A stretch of 41,274 bases of DNA from Parabacteroides sp. (GCA_017481945.1 JAFUOJ010000025.1:1-41274), one strand, 5' to 3'; positions 1 through 7,285 are shown, counted from the stretch's first letter. A program made the numbers and translations. Notes: generated from the sequence alone by a model not told the origin.

Positions 1-127
1 AACTACTACACCTGCAGGAGCAGCGATTGTTGCGTTGTCTGATGTAAGAACTGTGTTAGCTACTACCTGACCTAAGATGTTGCTTACTACAACTTTCTTA
101 CCAGCAGCGCCATTGATTGTTACATTA
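1..127. repeat. 127-bp terminal direct repeat, left copy
   Basis: These 127 bases are identical to 41148-41274 in the same orientation. They encode part of the C-terminal module (from about TINGAAGKK to APAGVVV) of the edge surface-protein gene. The exact length of 127 fits a k-mer overlap left by a de Bruijn graph assembler. Confidence 0.95.
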
Positions 128-2820
128 CCTTCACCAGCGATAACTGTTACACCTTCAGCAGCGATTGTTTCGTTTGCTGTAGGAGCTTCTTCTGCCTTTT
201 CAAATTCGAATGTCAAAGCATTGTTCAAAGCAGTCTTCAAGTTACCTGTTGTGTAATATAATACACCGTTAGATTGTGCTAAGTAACCATAGTGAGTATT
301 ATCCTTGCGATATTCTACGTATGCTACATTACCTTCTGCACCGTCAACCTTACGCAATGCTACTGTATAAGCAGGATTTTTAGCCAATGCAATTTTTGTA
401 GTATCATTGATCTGTAATGAATCAGAACCAACACGAAGAGCAGAAACAAAGCTTACTGAATCATTTGCAGCAAGAACATCGTTAGCAGGAGCAACAAATG
501 TACCAGAGTTCTTCAAATAAGCCATGTGACCAGCTTCTTTCAAGCTATCAGCTACCAAACCTTGCTGAGCTGTACCGATCAAGAATGTAGGACGTACTAC
601 ATTTGTATCAACTGTGTCAATCCACAATTTGAACCAGTCTGCTTCGTAACCCGGTTTATCCTGTTCAGCTTTCAAGATCGCGTTCTTGTTAGCAGCGTTA
701 GCAGTGATAGCCAATGTTGTATTTTCAGTTGAAGATACTCTGTAGTGACCCGGTTCTAATGACAAGTATTCAGGAACAACTGTCGGAACGAATGACCACA
801 AACCGTTCAATTCATTCAAATATGAATTTCTATAAACATCAGCTGTAGTTGCTGCTACAGATACCTGTGAGTACACATAACGAGGATTTAAACCAGGTAA
901 CATTCCACTACTAGCTATTTTTATACGATCAGCAGCTTTAACGATTTCCCCTTCATTAGGACATAAACGATTAGTAGGACCATATTGCAAAGGCACTGCT
1001 AATATTTGATATTTACCTTCATCATAAGTTGCACGCATTAAGAAGTTAGTAGCATTTGCAACATCTTTTGTGTGATGTATTTTACCATAAGATACGTTAC
1101 TTAAACTATTCACATAGAAAGTATCAGTACCTGCTACATAATACAATTTATAAGAGATAGCAGTCAAAATATCACGACCGATAGAGAATGTATCAACCGG
1201 CATTACTTTGTAAGCGCGAGCACCTGCAACATCTTCCATTGCACGTACTTTCAACATTGAGTCTGTTGCATAAGCAGATTCTACAACATAAGCCAAGTTA
1301 TTTTCGCCCATGATTTCAGTATTGAACTGCAAATAAACTTCTGTAACTTCAGTTTCTTCAGCATCTACACCAAATCTCTTATATCCCAAATAAGGATCTT
1401 CCGGATTGATCTTAATCATTGTGATAGTATCACCACCTATTTCATACGCATTAGGAATTGTATCACCATCTGCATTTACAATAGAATAGAACTTCTTAGT
1501 ATTAACAGCTGAACCTTGCAAGTTATCAACATAAGGATTTGTTGTTTCACGGTTGAAGATAGTTGGATAGTAAGAAGTTTCAGGTACATACCACTGTGCA
1601 GCAGCTACCAATTCTTTACCTTCACGGTTTGCCATCCACGTAAACTGTGAAGTATACATGTATTGACTAAGAACAGCCACTTTAGCAGAATCCTGAGTTA
1701 AACCTTTATAGATATAGTAGTAACCTGCTTCAATCTGTTCACCTTTACCTCTTGTCATTGTAATCTGAGGATTCGGCATACCTTTTTTAGAGAAGCAACC
1801 TTCTGCTGCTGTCAATGCTGTTTCATTATAACCAGCGTCATAAGAAGACAAAGTGATCCAACCATTATCAGTCGCGTCATCAGATGTATTATCTTTGAAT
1901 AATTCACCTGAGTTAGGAGTTGCAATCACAGGAATACCATGTACTTGAATTGCCAAAGAATCTTTATCTGCAGTTCTTAACTTCCAGATTGTAAACTGAT
2001 AAGTTTCAATAGCCTTTTTATTAGTGATTGTATCCAATGTCAATACAAGACCTCCTAATCTCTTTGTGCTATCCAACAAACCAATACGATCATAATAAGT
2101 AGTATCGACGTTCAAATACTTTTTAGTACCATAAACATTCAATTTATATTCAGTATCAGTATCTAAACTATTAACACCTTCTGCATGGAACTTGCTTTCA
2201 ATAGCCTTATGAGAATTCTGAGCCTGTGTTGTTTGAGAAGTAGCAGAATTATCTGTCAATTTGAACCAGTCAGAATACATCTTGTTCAACTCAGCAGCTG
2301 TCATTTTCTTCCAACCCACTTCTGTTGCATACAGATTAGAACCTGCATTATCGCTCTTAATCATCTTAACAGCAGTACCTGAAGCATCTACCTGATAGTT
2401 TTCATAGTTATAAATATAACCTAACTTAGCAGGAGTATCAGTTGCTTCAAAGTTCCAACCAAATTCATTAGCTATTACAGCTTCAGAAATCGGCAATTGG
2501 AAGTAGTTATCAGTTGCCACGTTCTGGAACTGGTACATATTATTTACTTTAATAACCTTCCAAATAGCAGAGTCACCCTTAGCAGCCAAATCAGCGTTAG
2601 TAACACATACTACAGAATCTTTAGCACCAGCTTTTGTTACAGCAAAATAATCATCACTATCTGCTACATCTGTAGTTGTATTAGTAGCAGTATAACGAAG
2701 ATAATAAAGTTTACTACTTTCAATTGAAGTAGCTACAACCTCACCTTCAACTGGACATTGTGCATACGCACTACCTACCATCAGTGAAGCCGCGAAAAGA
2801 GTAAAAAACTTTTTCTTCAT
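1..2820 (-). CDS. Large secreted surface protein with DUF6383-like C-terminus (3' end cut by window edge)
   Basis: An uninterrupted reading frame of 940 codons runs from ATG at 2818-2820 off the left edge, so it lacks a stop codon here. The N-terminus (MKKKFFTLFAASLMVGSAYA, then QCPVEG) is a type I signal peptide. The mature part is low in cysteine, rich in Thr, Asp, Tyr and Ala, and built of beta-type segments with recurring YYL/YKLYY patterns; I see no catalytic motif. The last visible residues (GKKVVVSNILGQVV...) resemble a type IX-secretion-like sorting module and what I recall as DUF6383 in Parabacteroides surface proteins. If the edge repeat is followed into the right end of the window, the protein would be 954 residues and end in VKAIVK. 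The likely role is a cell-surface or S-layer-like protein. Its 5' region holds no fixed promoter that I can find but a candidate invertible one. The family name is from memory; the signal peptide and frame are seen. Confidence 0.85.
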   Translation of the reverse strand, partial: MKKKFFTLFAASLMVGSAYAQCPVEGEVVATSIESSKLYYLRYTATNTTTDVADSDDYFAVTKAGAKDSVVCVTNADLAAKGDSAIWKVIKVNNMYQFQNVATDNYFQLPISEAVIANEFGWNFEATDTPAKLGYIYNYENYQVDASGTAVKMIKSDNAGSNLYATEVGWKKMTAAELNKMYSDWFKLTDNSATSQTTQAQNSHKAIESKFHAEGVNSLDTDTEYKLNVYGTKKYLNVDTTYYDRIGLLDSTKRLGGLVLTLDTITNKKAIETYQFTIWKLRTADKDSLAIQVHGIPVIATPNSGELFKDNTSDDATDNGWITLSSYDAGYNETALTAAEGCFSKKGMPNPQITMTRGKGEQIEAGYYYIYKGLTQDSAKVAVLSQYMYTSQFTWMANREGKELVAAAQWYVPETSYYPTIFNRETTNPYVDNLQGSAVNTKKFYSIVNADGDTIPNAYEIGGDTITMIKINPEDPYLGYKRFGVDAEETEVTEVYLQFNTEIMGENNLAYVVESAYATDSMLKVRAMEDVAGARAYKVMPVDTFSIGRDILTAISYKLYYVAGTDTFYVNSLSNVSYGKIHHTKDVANATNFLMRATYDEGKYQILAVPLQYGPTNRLCPNEGEIVKAADRIKIASSGMLPGLNPRYVYSQVSVAATTADVYRNSYLNELNGLWSFVPTVVPEYLSLEPGHYRVSSTENTTLAITANAANKNAILKAEQDKPGYEADWFKLWIDTVDTNVVRPTFLIGTAQQGLVADSLKEAGHMAYLKNSGTFVAPANDVLAANDSVSFVSALRVGSDSLQINDTTKIALAKNPAYTVALRKVDGAEGNVAYVEYRKDNTHYGYLAQSNGVLYYTTGNLKTALNNALTFEFEKAEEAPTANETIAAEGVTVIAGEGNVTINGAAGKKVVVSNILGQVVANTVLTSDNATIAAPAGVVV

Positions 2821-2890
2821 AAACTTAACTTTTTAATTAATAAATTATTTGTAATCACTTAATTTCCAATCCTTAAGTTAATTTTGGTAT

Positions 2891-2926
2891 AAAGACCAAC
2901 GAAAACGATCGTTTTCGTTGGTCTTT
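2891..2926. repeat. Perfect 36-bp palindrome, left flank of candidate invertible promoter
   Basis: The 36 bases are their own reverse complement, built on GACCAACGAAAAC and its complement around a GATC centre. A related site lies at 3072-3107, identical at 29 of 36 positions and itself partly palindromic. A run of T follows on the + side, so it could also act as a terminator for + strand transcription. It lies 70 bp upstream of the surface-protein ATG. Confidence 0.85.
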
Positions 2927-3032
2927 TTTTTGGTGTTTTTTACTTCGTATCAAAAAGCAGGAATTTCGTCCTCAATTTTCTATTTAATTGATAAGAAAGG
3001 ATATAGAAAAAGAAATTTCTTGGAGAAAATAA

Positions 3033-3062
3033 TTGCAGGAATAAAAAGTATATGTATTTTTG
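3033..3062 (+). promoter_or_regulatory. Promoter inside candidate invertible segment, pointing away from the surface-protein gene
   Basis: A TTG at 3033-3035, a 19-base spacer and TATTTTTG at 3055-3062 match the Bacteroidota -33/-7 promoter pattern (TTTG, 19-21 bases, TAnnTTTG). It points rightwards, where no + strand gene follows before 6231. It lies between the palindromic sites at 2891-2926 and 3072-3107. Flipping the roughly 181-bp segment would place it about 110 bases upstream of the surface-protein ATG and facing it. Confidence 0.6.
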
Positions 3063-3071
3063 CAGTTGAAA

Positions 3072-3107
3072 ATGACAAGTGTAAACGATCCTTTTCGTTG
3101 GTCATTG
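3072..3107. repeat. Degenerate palindrome, right flank of candidate invertible promoter
   Basis: It aligns without gaps to the 36-bp palindrome at 2891-2926 with 7 differences. The right half is conserved best: TTTTCGTTGGTC is identical in both sites. Because the left site is a perfect palindrome, the two sites match in inverted as well as direct orientation, as needed for site-specific inversion of the DNA between them. Confidence 0.7.
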
Positions 3108-3356
3108 ATTTTTCCCTCCTAAGATTTTGATTATCACCGTTTTAACATTTGATTTAACACTTTCAGACCAACCATTTTAGTGGGTTTTCGGCTATTTGCG
3201 AAAACCAGGGTTAACTGATTGGTGCTTATCGAGTTAGACCTCCATGCGGAGCGGTTCTCGGAGGGGTGCTTTTCGCCTTTTGGGGCGCATTCCAGCGATT
3301 TCGGGATTTTCCCGGGGTACTACCTTCAAAAAAGTTCCAAAAGTTCCAAAAATTCC
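3108..3356. other. Non-coding stretch downstream of the primase gene
   Basis: No credible gene is seen. A short hairpin (GGTTTTCG at 3183-3190, CGAAAACC at 3199-3206) lies here. From about 3190 the sequence becomes GC-richer, like the primase cassette, which suggests the cassette's edge is near this point. The 29-bp repeat at 3328-3356 abuts the primase stop codon. I found no clear Rho-independent terminator for the primase gene. Confidence 0.5.
3328..3356. repeat. 29-bp inverted repeat, outer copy after the primase stop
   Basis: This segment contains GTTCCAAAA-type units in tandem and is the exact reverse complement of 4812-4840, inside the primase gene. Weaker similarity continues beyond 29 bp on the gene side. 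The outer copy sits immediately downstream of the TAG stop at 3357-3359. Confidence 0.9.
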
Positions 3357-5705
3357 CTATGGTATTTCTGGAGCAACAATTGTTTTTCCCTCTTCTGTTT
3401 TCTGGTAGTAACCTGCTCCTAATGAGACTAATAGCCCAAGCAACTCACATTTTTTTACCATTCGGAATAGGCTCGTCTTTGCTATCTTCCGGACACGCGC
3501 TTCCTCAATTAATTCCCCCCATTTGAACTTCTCCGGAAGGTCGGCGAAGAACTTTTGTTGGTTATAGGGGAACTTATAACGAGCTTTCTTCTGCGGACGT
3601 TGCAACGTGGTGCTGACTACGTAGGAGTGTTTCAAACAGACCTTTGCCATCTCCAAGGCGATATCGACGTCTCGGTCTTCAATGGTACAGTTTGTTTCCC
3701 ACGAATGTCTCTCCCCTTTGCGCAGTCCGGTGAGCGTAGAGGCTATACGAAAGACAGCCAGCCGATTGCGAAGTACAGAAGAGGATAGGTCTTCGTTGTC
3801 GAAGGCACGTACCTGATTGTATTCGCGTTCGAAAAAGCGGTCTATTCGTTTCCGTTGAGCGTCTGTAAACTTAACCCAGGTGGGTGATTGTTCCAGATGG
3901 AGGGCAATGTCTAAGACTCGTTTCCCTAAGGATCCGAAATAGTCTGCTGCCGTCCGGGTATCATCCTCTGAGGTCAGTTTACGATAGGCGCTGTTACCGA
4001 TCAACTTATAAATCATCAATCGGCTGAAGGTACCGTTCTCTGTAGACGGGACCAACTGTTTGAACATTCCGTCCGTCCCGGTGACGAAGAGTGCCAACTT
4101 GGGTGTTCCTACCAAGTAGGGCCCACTCATCTTGGAGTCACTTCCGGCACGTTCATGGTGTGCAGCCTGATTGAGCAGGTAGCCATATCCTCCGAAGTCC
4201 TGCCCCATCGTCTGAATCAGTGCTTCCATCTCGGTCTCAAAGAGACAGGAGATGTAGGGGTCATTGTCCTGAAGGAGTTCCAAGAAACGAGCCAGCGTTA
4301 TGTACCCGAAGATGTTCAGGTTCTTCTGCTTGACGACTTCCGGTTCGTCGGGGAGGTCGAGCGGGAGTTTGGGGTTCTTACGAGAACTCTGCTTCCAGTT
4401 CTGGATGTAGAGGTCGTACTCTCGTTTGCGCTTTTCATACTCCTTGACCTGCCGACGGGACTCTTCGTAGACGTGCTGCTGCCAGGGTTCCACCATCTTG
4501 TGCATGGCTGCGACACATCCTTTCCCACTTCCGGAGGGTCCGATGACGGCGGCATAGAAGCAGGGGAAGTGTTCGTGTCTTCCCAAAGAGCCGCTGACGT
4601 TGTTCATCACGCTGCTGAAAAGAACCATTCCAGCCAGTAGCATAATGTCCCGTTCGTCTTGGCTTTTCGCCGGCTTCAACGTGTCCGAAAGGATGTCCGG
4701 AAGTTGGTCGTAAATAGCCTTGCTGAAGTGGGGTAAAAGGGACTCATTTAGTTCTATATCAGCTTCTTCGTCCTCTTCATCTGAAGGTGTGTTTTTTTCA
4801 GATATACTATAGGAATTTTTGGAACTTTTGGAACTTTTTTCTGAGTCTCTCTCCTCTTTCGGGGCATAGGGTTGAGTCGCATGGGAAGTGCGGTAGCGGG
4901 TGTAAATATCCCGTACGGTCTTCTCTATCTCCCCTATGGAGAAGTCGGTGCTGCTGTATCGACGCCGGCACTCCTCGACTACTTCGTCGAGTGGGAATCC
5001 GGCATGGTTCAGCTGGGCTGCCAACTTCACGATGAAGAGGTGTCGCTGTCCGTCCAGAAAGGCGTTGTTGCGTTCAAACTTACTGATGTAGAGTTCGAGC
5101 GCGCTTTTCTTGAGTTTGTTCTTCCCGACGCTTTCCGCTTCTGCAGTGCTAATCTTCAGGCACTCCGTTTCTTCCTTCATGAATGCGAGTGGATCATGAC
5201 TCACAAAGCAGCCTCGGTTGGCGTCTTTTCCACTAATGTCAACTTGTATGCCGGGGATCTCTTTTTCGAGGCGACAGCGGACGGTCTCGAAGGCTTGCGC
5301 GTGTTGTGCCAACGAGCTGTCAACGGTCACAAAGAGTTTATAGCCAGTCCCTGAGGGGCTGACGTGCCCGGCCTTGACGTACGAGAGTTTTTCGGCGATT
5401 CGTCTGATCTCTTCGGGAGAGACGGGCGAGTTGTCGATGTCGATACAGAGACACTGGCTGTAGTGCAGAAGGTGTTCGAGGCGTCTACCGCCTTTCATGA
5501 CTCCTCCTACAACGAAGAGGGGTAGCTTCTTCTTGTACTCGACAGCTTCCTGTTTCTTACCGGCTTTCATCAGTTCACGTAGTCGGGTGATCTGCGAAGC
5601 AAATTCATGACTGCGTACCTTGTCAATGTACTGACCCAAGGTCATTTGTCGCATGTTTTCCGTATGGAAAACAGAATCGAAGTAGGTACCTTCGATGTTT
5701 TTCAT
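3357..5705 (-). CDS. BT4734-type primase fused to DUF3987 helicase-like ATPase
   Basis: This protein of about 782 residues combines a BT4734/VirE-like N-terminal domain with a DUF3987 ATPase. Around residues 88-91 the IDID motif, and near 116-121 SPSGTG, fit an archaeo-eukaryotic primase (PrimPol) fold. A PriCT-like helical region follows (about 215-270), then an acidic and Ser/Lys-rich linker (KSSKSSKN near 290-297), then the ATPase with Walker A GPSGSGKG near 389-396 and a Walker-B-like FETEME. The family is a replicative primase-helicase of mobile elements; the role here is not known. I chose ATG 5703-5705 because a -7 element at 5720-5727 would make the upstream ATG at 5712-5714 nearly leaderless. 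DUF4248 lies 85 bp upstream on the same strand. A 29-bp segment of the linker recurs inverted just after the stop. Confidence 0.85.
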   Translation of the reverse strand: MKNIEGTYFDSVFHTENMRQMTLGQYIDKVRSHEFASQITRLRELMKAGKKQEAVEYKKKLPLFVVGGVMKGGRRLEHLLHYSQCLCIDIDNSPVSPEEIRRIAEKLSYVKAGHVSPSGTGYKLFVTVDSSLAQHAQAFETVRCRLEKEIPGIQVDISGKDANRGCFVSHDPLAFMKEETECLKISTAEAESVGKNKLKKSALELYISKFERNNAFLDGQRHLFIVKLAAQLNHAGFPLDEVVEECRRRYSSTDFSIGEIEKTVRDIYTRYRTSHATQPYAPKEERDSEKSSKSSKNSYSISEKNTPSDEEDEEADIELNESLLPHFSKAIYDQLPDILSDTLKPAKSQDERDIMLLAGMVLFSSVMNNVSGSLGRHEHFPCFYAAVIGPSGSGKGCVAAMHKMVEPWQQHVYEESRRQVKEYEKRKREYDLYIQNWKQSSRKNPKLPLDLPDEPEVVKQKNLNIFGYITLARFLELLQDNDPYISCLFETEMEALIQTMGQDFGGYGYLLNQAAHHERAGSDSKMSGPYLVGTPKLALFVTGTDGMFKQLVPSTENGTFSRLMIYKLIGNSAYRKLTSEDDTRTAADYFGSLGKRVLDIALHLEQSPTWVKFTDAQRKRIDRFFEREYNQVRAFDNEDLSSSVLRNRLAVFRIASTLTGLRKGERHSWETNCTIEDRDVDIALEMAKVCLKHSYVVSTTLQRPQKKARYKFPYNQQKFFADLPEKFKWGELIEEARVRKIAKTSLFRMVKKCELLGLLVSLGAGYYQKTEEGKTIVAPEIP
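4812..4840. repeat. 29-bp inverted repeat, inner copy within the primase gene
   Basis: It encodes the KSSKSSKN linker between the primase and ATPase halves and is the exact reverse complement of 3328-3356. Recombination between the copies would invert about 1.46 kb and replace the whole ATPase half with a tail of about 21 residues ending at a TAA. Confidence 0.9.
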
Positions 5706-5719
5706 AATTTGCATTATTG

Positions 5720-5727
5720 CAAAGATA
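5720..5727 (-). promoter_or_regulatory. Candidate -7 promoter element of the primase gene
   Basis: Read on the minus strand this is TATCTTTG, matching TAnnTTTG. No good TTTG -33 element lies 19-21 bases upstream, so the promoter is weak or only partly supported. It gives the primase gene a start of its own as well as any read-through from the DUF4248 gene. Confidence 0.4.
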
Positions 5728-5790
5728 TTAGGGTATTTCAGGACGGCTTGTTTATCTTCCGTCCAGCCTCCCCATGTGTTTTAGGTTTGT

Positions 5791-6027
5791 TCAGGGTTCT
5801 CCCAAATGTTCTACCAGACAGGCTACTTGCTTGGGTGTGTAGAGTTTTTGGAATTTAACCCATCCGGCTGCGATGAGTTTTTCTTTCAATCCACGTGAGG
5901 TAGCAATCCAAACCCACATACGTTTGTAGGCTACTTCCGGCGTGCAGTCGGGGAAATAGAGTTGGGCGAACTCGGTGACGCCCATCGCCCCTCTGACAGG
6001 GCGATTGTCTTTACTTTCGTATTCCAT
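5791..6027 (-). CDS. DUF4248 family protein
   Basis: The 78-residue product starts MEYESKDNRPVRGAMGVTEF and ends CLVEHLGEP. It carries the DUF4248 pattern as I know it: ELAxLYFPD (here EFAQLYFPD), a central RMWVWIATSRGL segment and a C-terminal TPKQVACLVEHLG. The fold looks like a helix-turn-helix-type small protein, but the function is unknown. ATG 6025-6027 is chosen over a GTG at 6055-6057 because the promoter at 6061-6091 would start transcription at about 6053. In Bacteroidales this family commonly sits beside BT4734-type primases and HU proteins, as it does here. It is divergent from the HU gene, 203 bp apart. Confidence 0.8.
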   Translation of the reverse strand: MEYESKDNRPVRGAMGVTEFAQLYFPDCTPEVAYKRMWVWIATSRGLKEKLIAAGWVKFQKLYTPKQVACLVEHLGEP

Positions 6028-6060
6028 AGCGTATTGTATTTGTGTTTTCTTATACACTTA

Positions 6061-6091
6061 CAAGGTACGCATTTATTTCGTAAGCAGCAAA
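6061..6091 (-). promoter_or_regulatory. Promoter of the DUF4248-primase unit
   Basis: On the minus strand a TTTG (6088-6091) is followed after 20 bases by TACCTTG (6061-6067), one base short of the TAnnTTTG consensus. The predicted start of transcription lies about 25 bases before the DUF4248 ATG. Confidence 0.5.
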
Positions 6092-6182
6092 TTATCAGTG
6101 CATTATTTTCCGAAAAGTAGTAAATACCGCAGAAATATCGGAGAGCTTTCCATACCTTTCCGGGGAGAGGCTGCCGGGGGTG

Positions 6183-6190
6183 TATCTTTG
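6183..6190 (+). promoter_or_regulatory. Promoter -7 element of the HU-glucosaminidase operon
   Basis: TATCTTTG matches TAnnTTTG and is followed about 40 bases later by the HU ATG at 6231. The -33 position holds only a TTTC (about 6157-6160) in a GC-rich stretch, so the upstream element is poor and may need an activator. Confidence 0.5.
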
Positions 6191-6230
6191 TAGTGTAATT
6201 AAGCACTAACTCTTAACTTATTTATTTGAT

Positions 6231-6674
6231 ATGGCTTTAAAATATAAATTGGTCCAGAAAAAGGACTTGACAAAGGGAGCAGCGGACGACGCTAAACGGT
6301 ATTATGCTTCGGCTAACGTGACGGGTACGATGGATTTCGATTCGATTTGTGAGACGGTGGCAGACCGTTCGACAGCGAGTGACGGGGATGTGGCGTTGGT
6401 ATTGCTGGGGTTGATTCGTTGCATGCAGGAGGCGTTGTTGCGTGGCGAGGTGATACAGTTGGGGGCGTTGGGTAACTTCCGTCTCTCGATTGGTAGCTCC
6501 GGAGTGGTAAATGCGGAGGATTTTCAGGCGTCAATGATCCGGAAGCCGAAAATAATCTTCTCTCCGGGAGCAAAACTGAGGGAAATGATCAACAAGGTAA
6601 CGGTTGAACGTATTGATTCTGAGTCTACTACTACAGAATCAAGCAGTGAAAATGAGGTTCCAGATGAGTTATGA
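6231..6674 (+). CDS. HU family DNA-binding protein (HU-HIG type)
   Basis: The 147-residue protein is an IHF/HU-like DNA-bending protein of the Bacteroidales type. Residues 1-125 hold the HU domain: the helical N-terminal part has DFDSICETVADRST, the dimer core has VQLGxLGNFRLS-like IQLGALGNFRLSIGSSG, and the arm is followed by IRKPKIIFSPGAKLREMI. The last 20 or so residues are an acidic Ser/Thr/Glu tail, a common extension in this family. This is a longer protein than housekeeping HU (about 90 residues). The stop codon overlaps the glucosaminidase start (ATGA at 6671-6674), which implies translational coupling. The partner DNA is unknown; a role in packaging or regulating the adjacent cassette is a guess. 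Confidence 0.85.
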   Translation: MALKYKLVQKKDLTKGAADDAKRYYASANVTGTMDFDSICETVADRSTASDGDVALVLLGLIRCMQEALLRGEVIQLGALGNFRLSIGSSGVVNAEDFQASMIRKPKIIFSPGAKLREMINKVTVERIDSESTTTESSSENEVPDEL

Positions 6675-7138
6675 AAACAGAGCAAATTAGATTCGTAAAG
6701 CGTTATTTGGGGGCTGCCTTGGAGGCCGGATGTGCTTTCGGGATGAATCCAGTGGTAATTTTGGCACAGGCAGCATTCGAGAGTGGTTGGGGGTCGAGCC
6801 GATTGGCGAGGGAGGCGAACAACTTCTTCGGGCTGACTGCCTACGGGTGCAGTAATGCGTATTGGCATGGCGAGAAGGTCTCAGTGAAGACTTCGCAATA
6901 TGCGTTGGACTTTCGCCGATATGATTCGGCAGCACTTTCTTTTTGGGATTTTGCGCGGTTGATTCGAAACGGGTATCGTTCGGCCTGGCAGGTGAGTGAA
7001 CATCCGGAAGCGTACGCAAAAGAGATTGCGTATAGTCGGTATATTCATGAGTCGAATGGGGATAACCGGGAGGTTTATCGGCAGAGTCTGGTTCAGATTT
7101 CACAGACAATTACGGCTGTGATTCAGTTGATTCGTTAA
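6671..7138 (+). CDS. Glucosaminidase-domain peptidoglycan hydrolase
   Basis: A 155-residue single-domain protein of the glucosaminidase (LYZ2/FlgJ-like, GH73-type) family that cleaves the glycan strands of peptidoglycan. The motif AQAAFESGWGSSRLA holds the likely catalytic Glu (residue 37); NNFFGLTAYG and a FRRYDSAALSFWDFARLI segment follow as in family members. No signal peptide or membrane segment is seen, so it must leave the cell by another route, act after lysis, or stay inside. It overlaps the HU gene by 4 bp and is followed 14 bp later by a 31-codon membrane-peptide gene, an arrangement that recalls an endolysin-holin pair, though this is only an analogy. In related cassettes an amidase often takes this place. 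Confidence 0.8.
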   Translation: MKTEQIRFVKRYLGAALEAGCAFGMNPVVILAQAAFESGWGSSRLAREANNFFGLTAYGCSNAYWHGEKVSVKTSQYALDFRRYDSAALSFWDFARLIRNGYRSAWQVSEHPEAYAKEIAYSRYIHESNGDNREVYRQSLVQISQTITAVIQLIR

Positions 7139-7152
7139 TAAATAGTGTTTGT

Positions 7153-7248
7153 ATGAGAGGAAAGATCAAAAAGGTGTTAGAGTTTATCTTGGCTCTATTG
7201 AATTTCTTGTTTCACTTTAAATCGGGTGACGAGGAAGAGGTTGAATGA
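7153..7248 (+). CDS. 31-residue hydrophobic small protein (smalltalk-like)
   Basis: A short frame from ATG 7153-7155 to TGA 7246-7248 encodes a peptide with a basic start (MRGKIKKV), a hydrophobic middle (LEFILALLNFLFHF) and an acidic end (KSGDEEEVE). It sits 14 bp after the glucosaminidase stop and 4 bp before the terminator stem, so it is cotranscribed. Bacteroidales lysozyme/HU cassettes often contain a roughly 30-residue protein named smalltalk; size and place fit, but I cannot confirm family membership. A single membrane helix with a cytoplasmic basic end is plausible. The function is unknown. Confidence 0.6.
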   Translation: MRGKIKKVLEFILALLNFLFHFKSGDEEEVE

Positions 7249-7252
7249 AAAA

Positions 7253-7285
7253 AGCCCGTCGGAGAATACTCCGGCGGACTTTTTT
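7253..7285. terminator. Bidirectional terminator between the cassette and rplQ
   Basis: Two 12-base arms (7253-7264 and 7269-7280) pair with one mismatch and one wobble around an AATA loop. A-rich sequence precedes and T-rich sequence follows, so the hairpin can end the + cassette transcript and the - ribosomal transcript. It lies 32 bp beyond the rplQ stop. Confidence 0.85.

Noticed and set aside
2891-2926. The palindrome as a simple terminator only
   Set aside because: It has a T-run on the + side, but no + strand gene precedes it, and a second related site plus an intervening promoter fits an inversion element better. A terminator role is not excluded.
3183-3206. Hairpin as terminator of the primase gene
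   Set aside because: An 8-bp stem is present, but no T-run follows on the minus strand.
4155-5354. Two + strand frames of about 160 codons inside the primase gene
   Set aside because: They are antisense to conserved primase/ATPase domains, have no promoter pattern or recognisable motif, and arise from the GC-richer composition there.
6028-6057. GTG start for the DUF4248 gene
   Set aside because: It lies at or before the predicted transcription start, and the family begins near the ATG at 6027.
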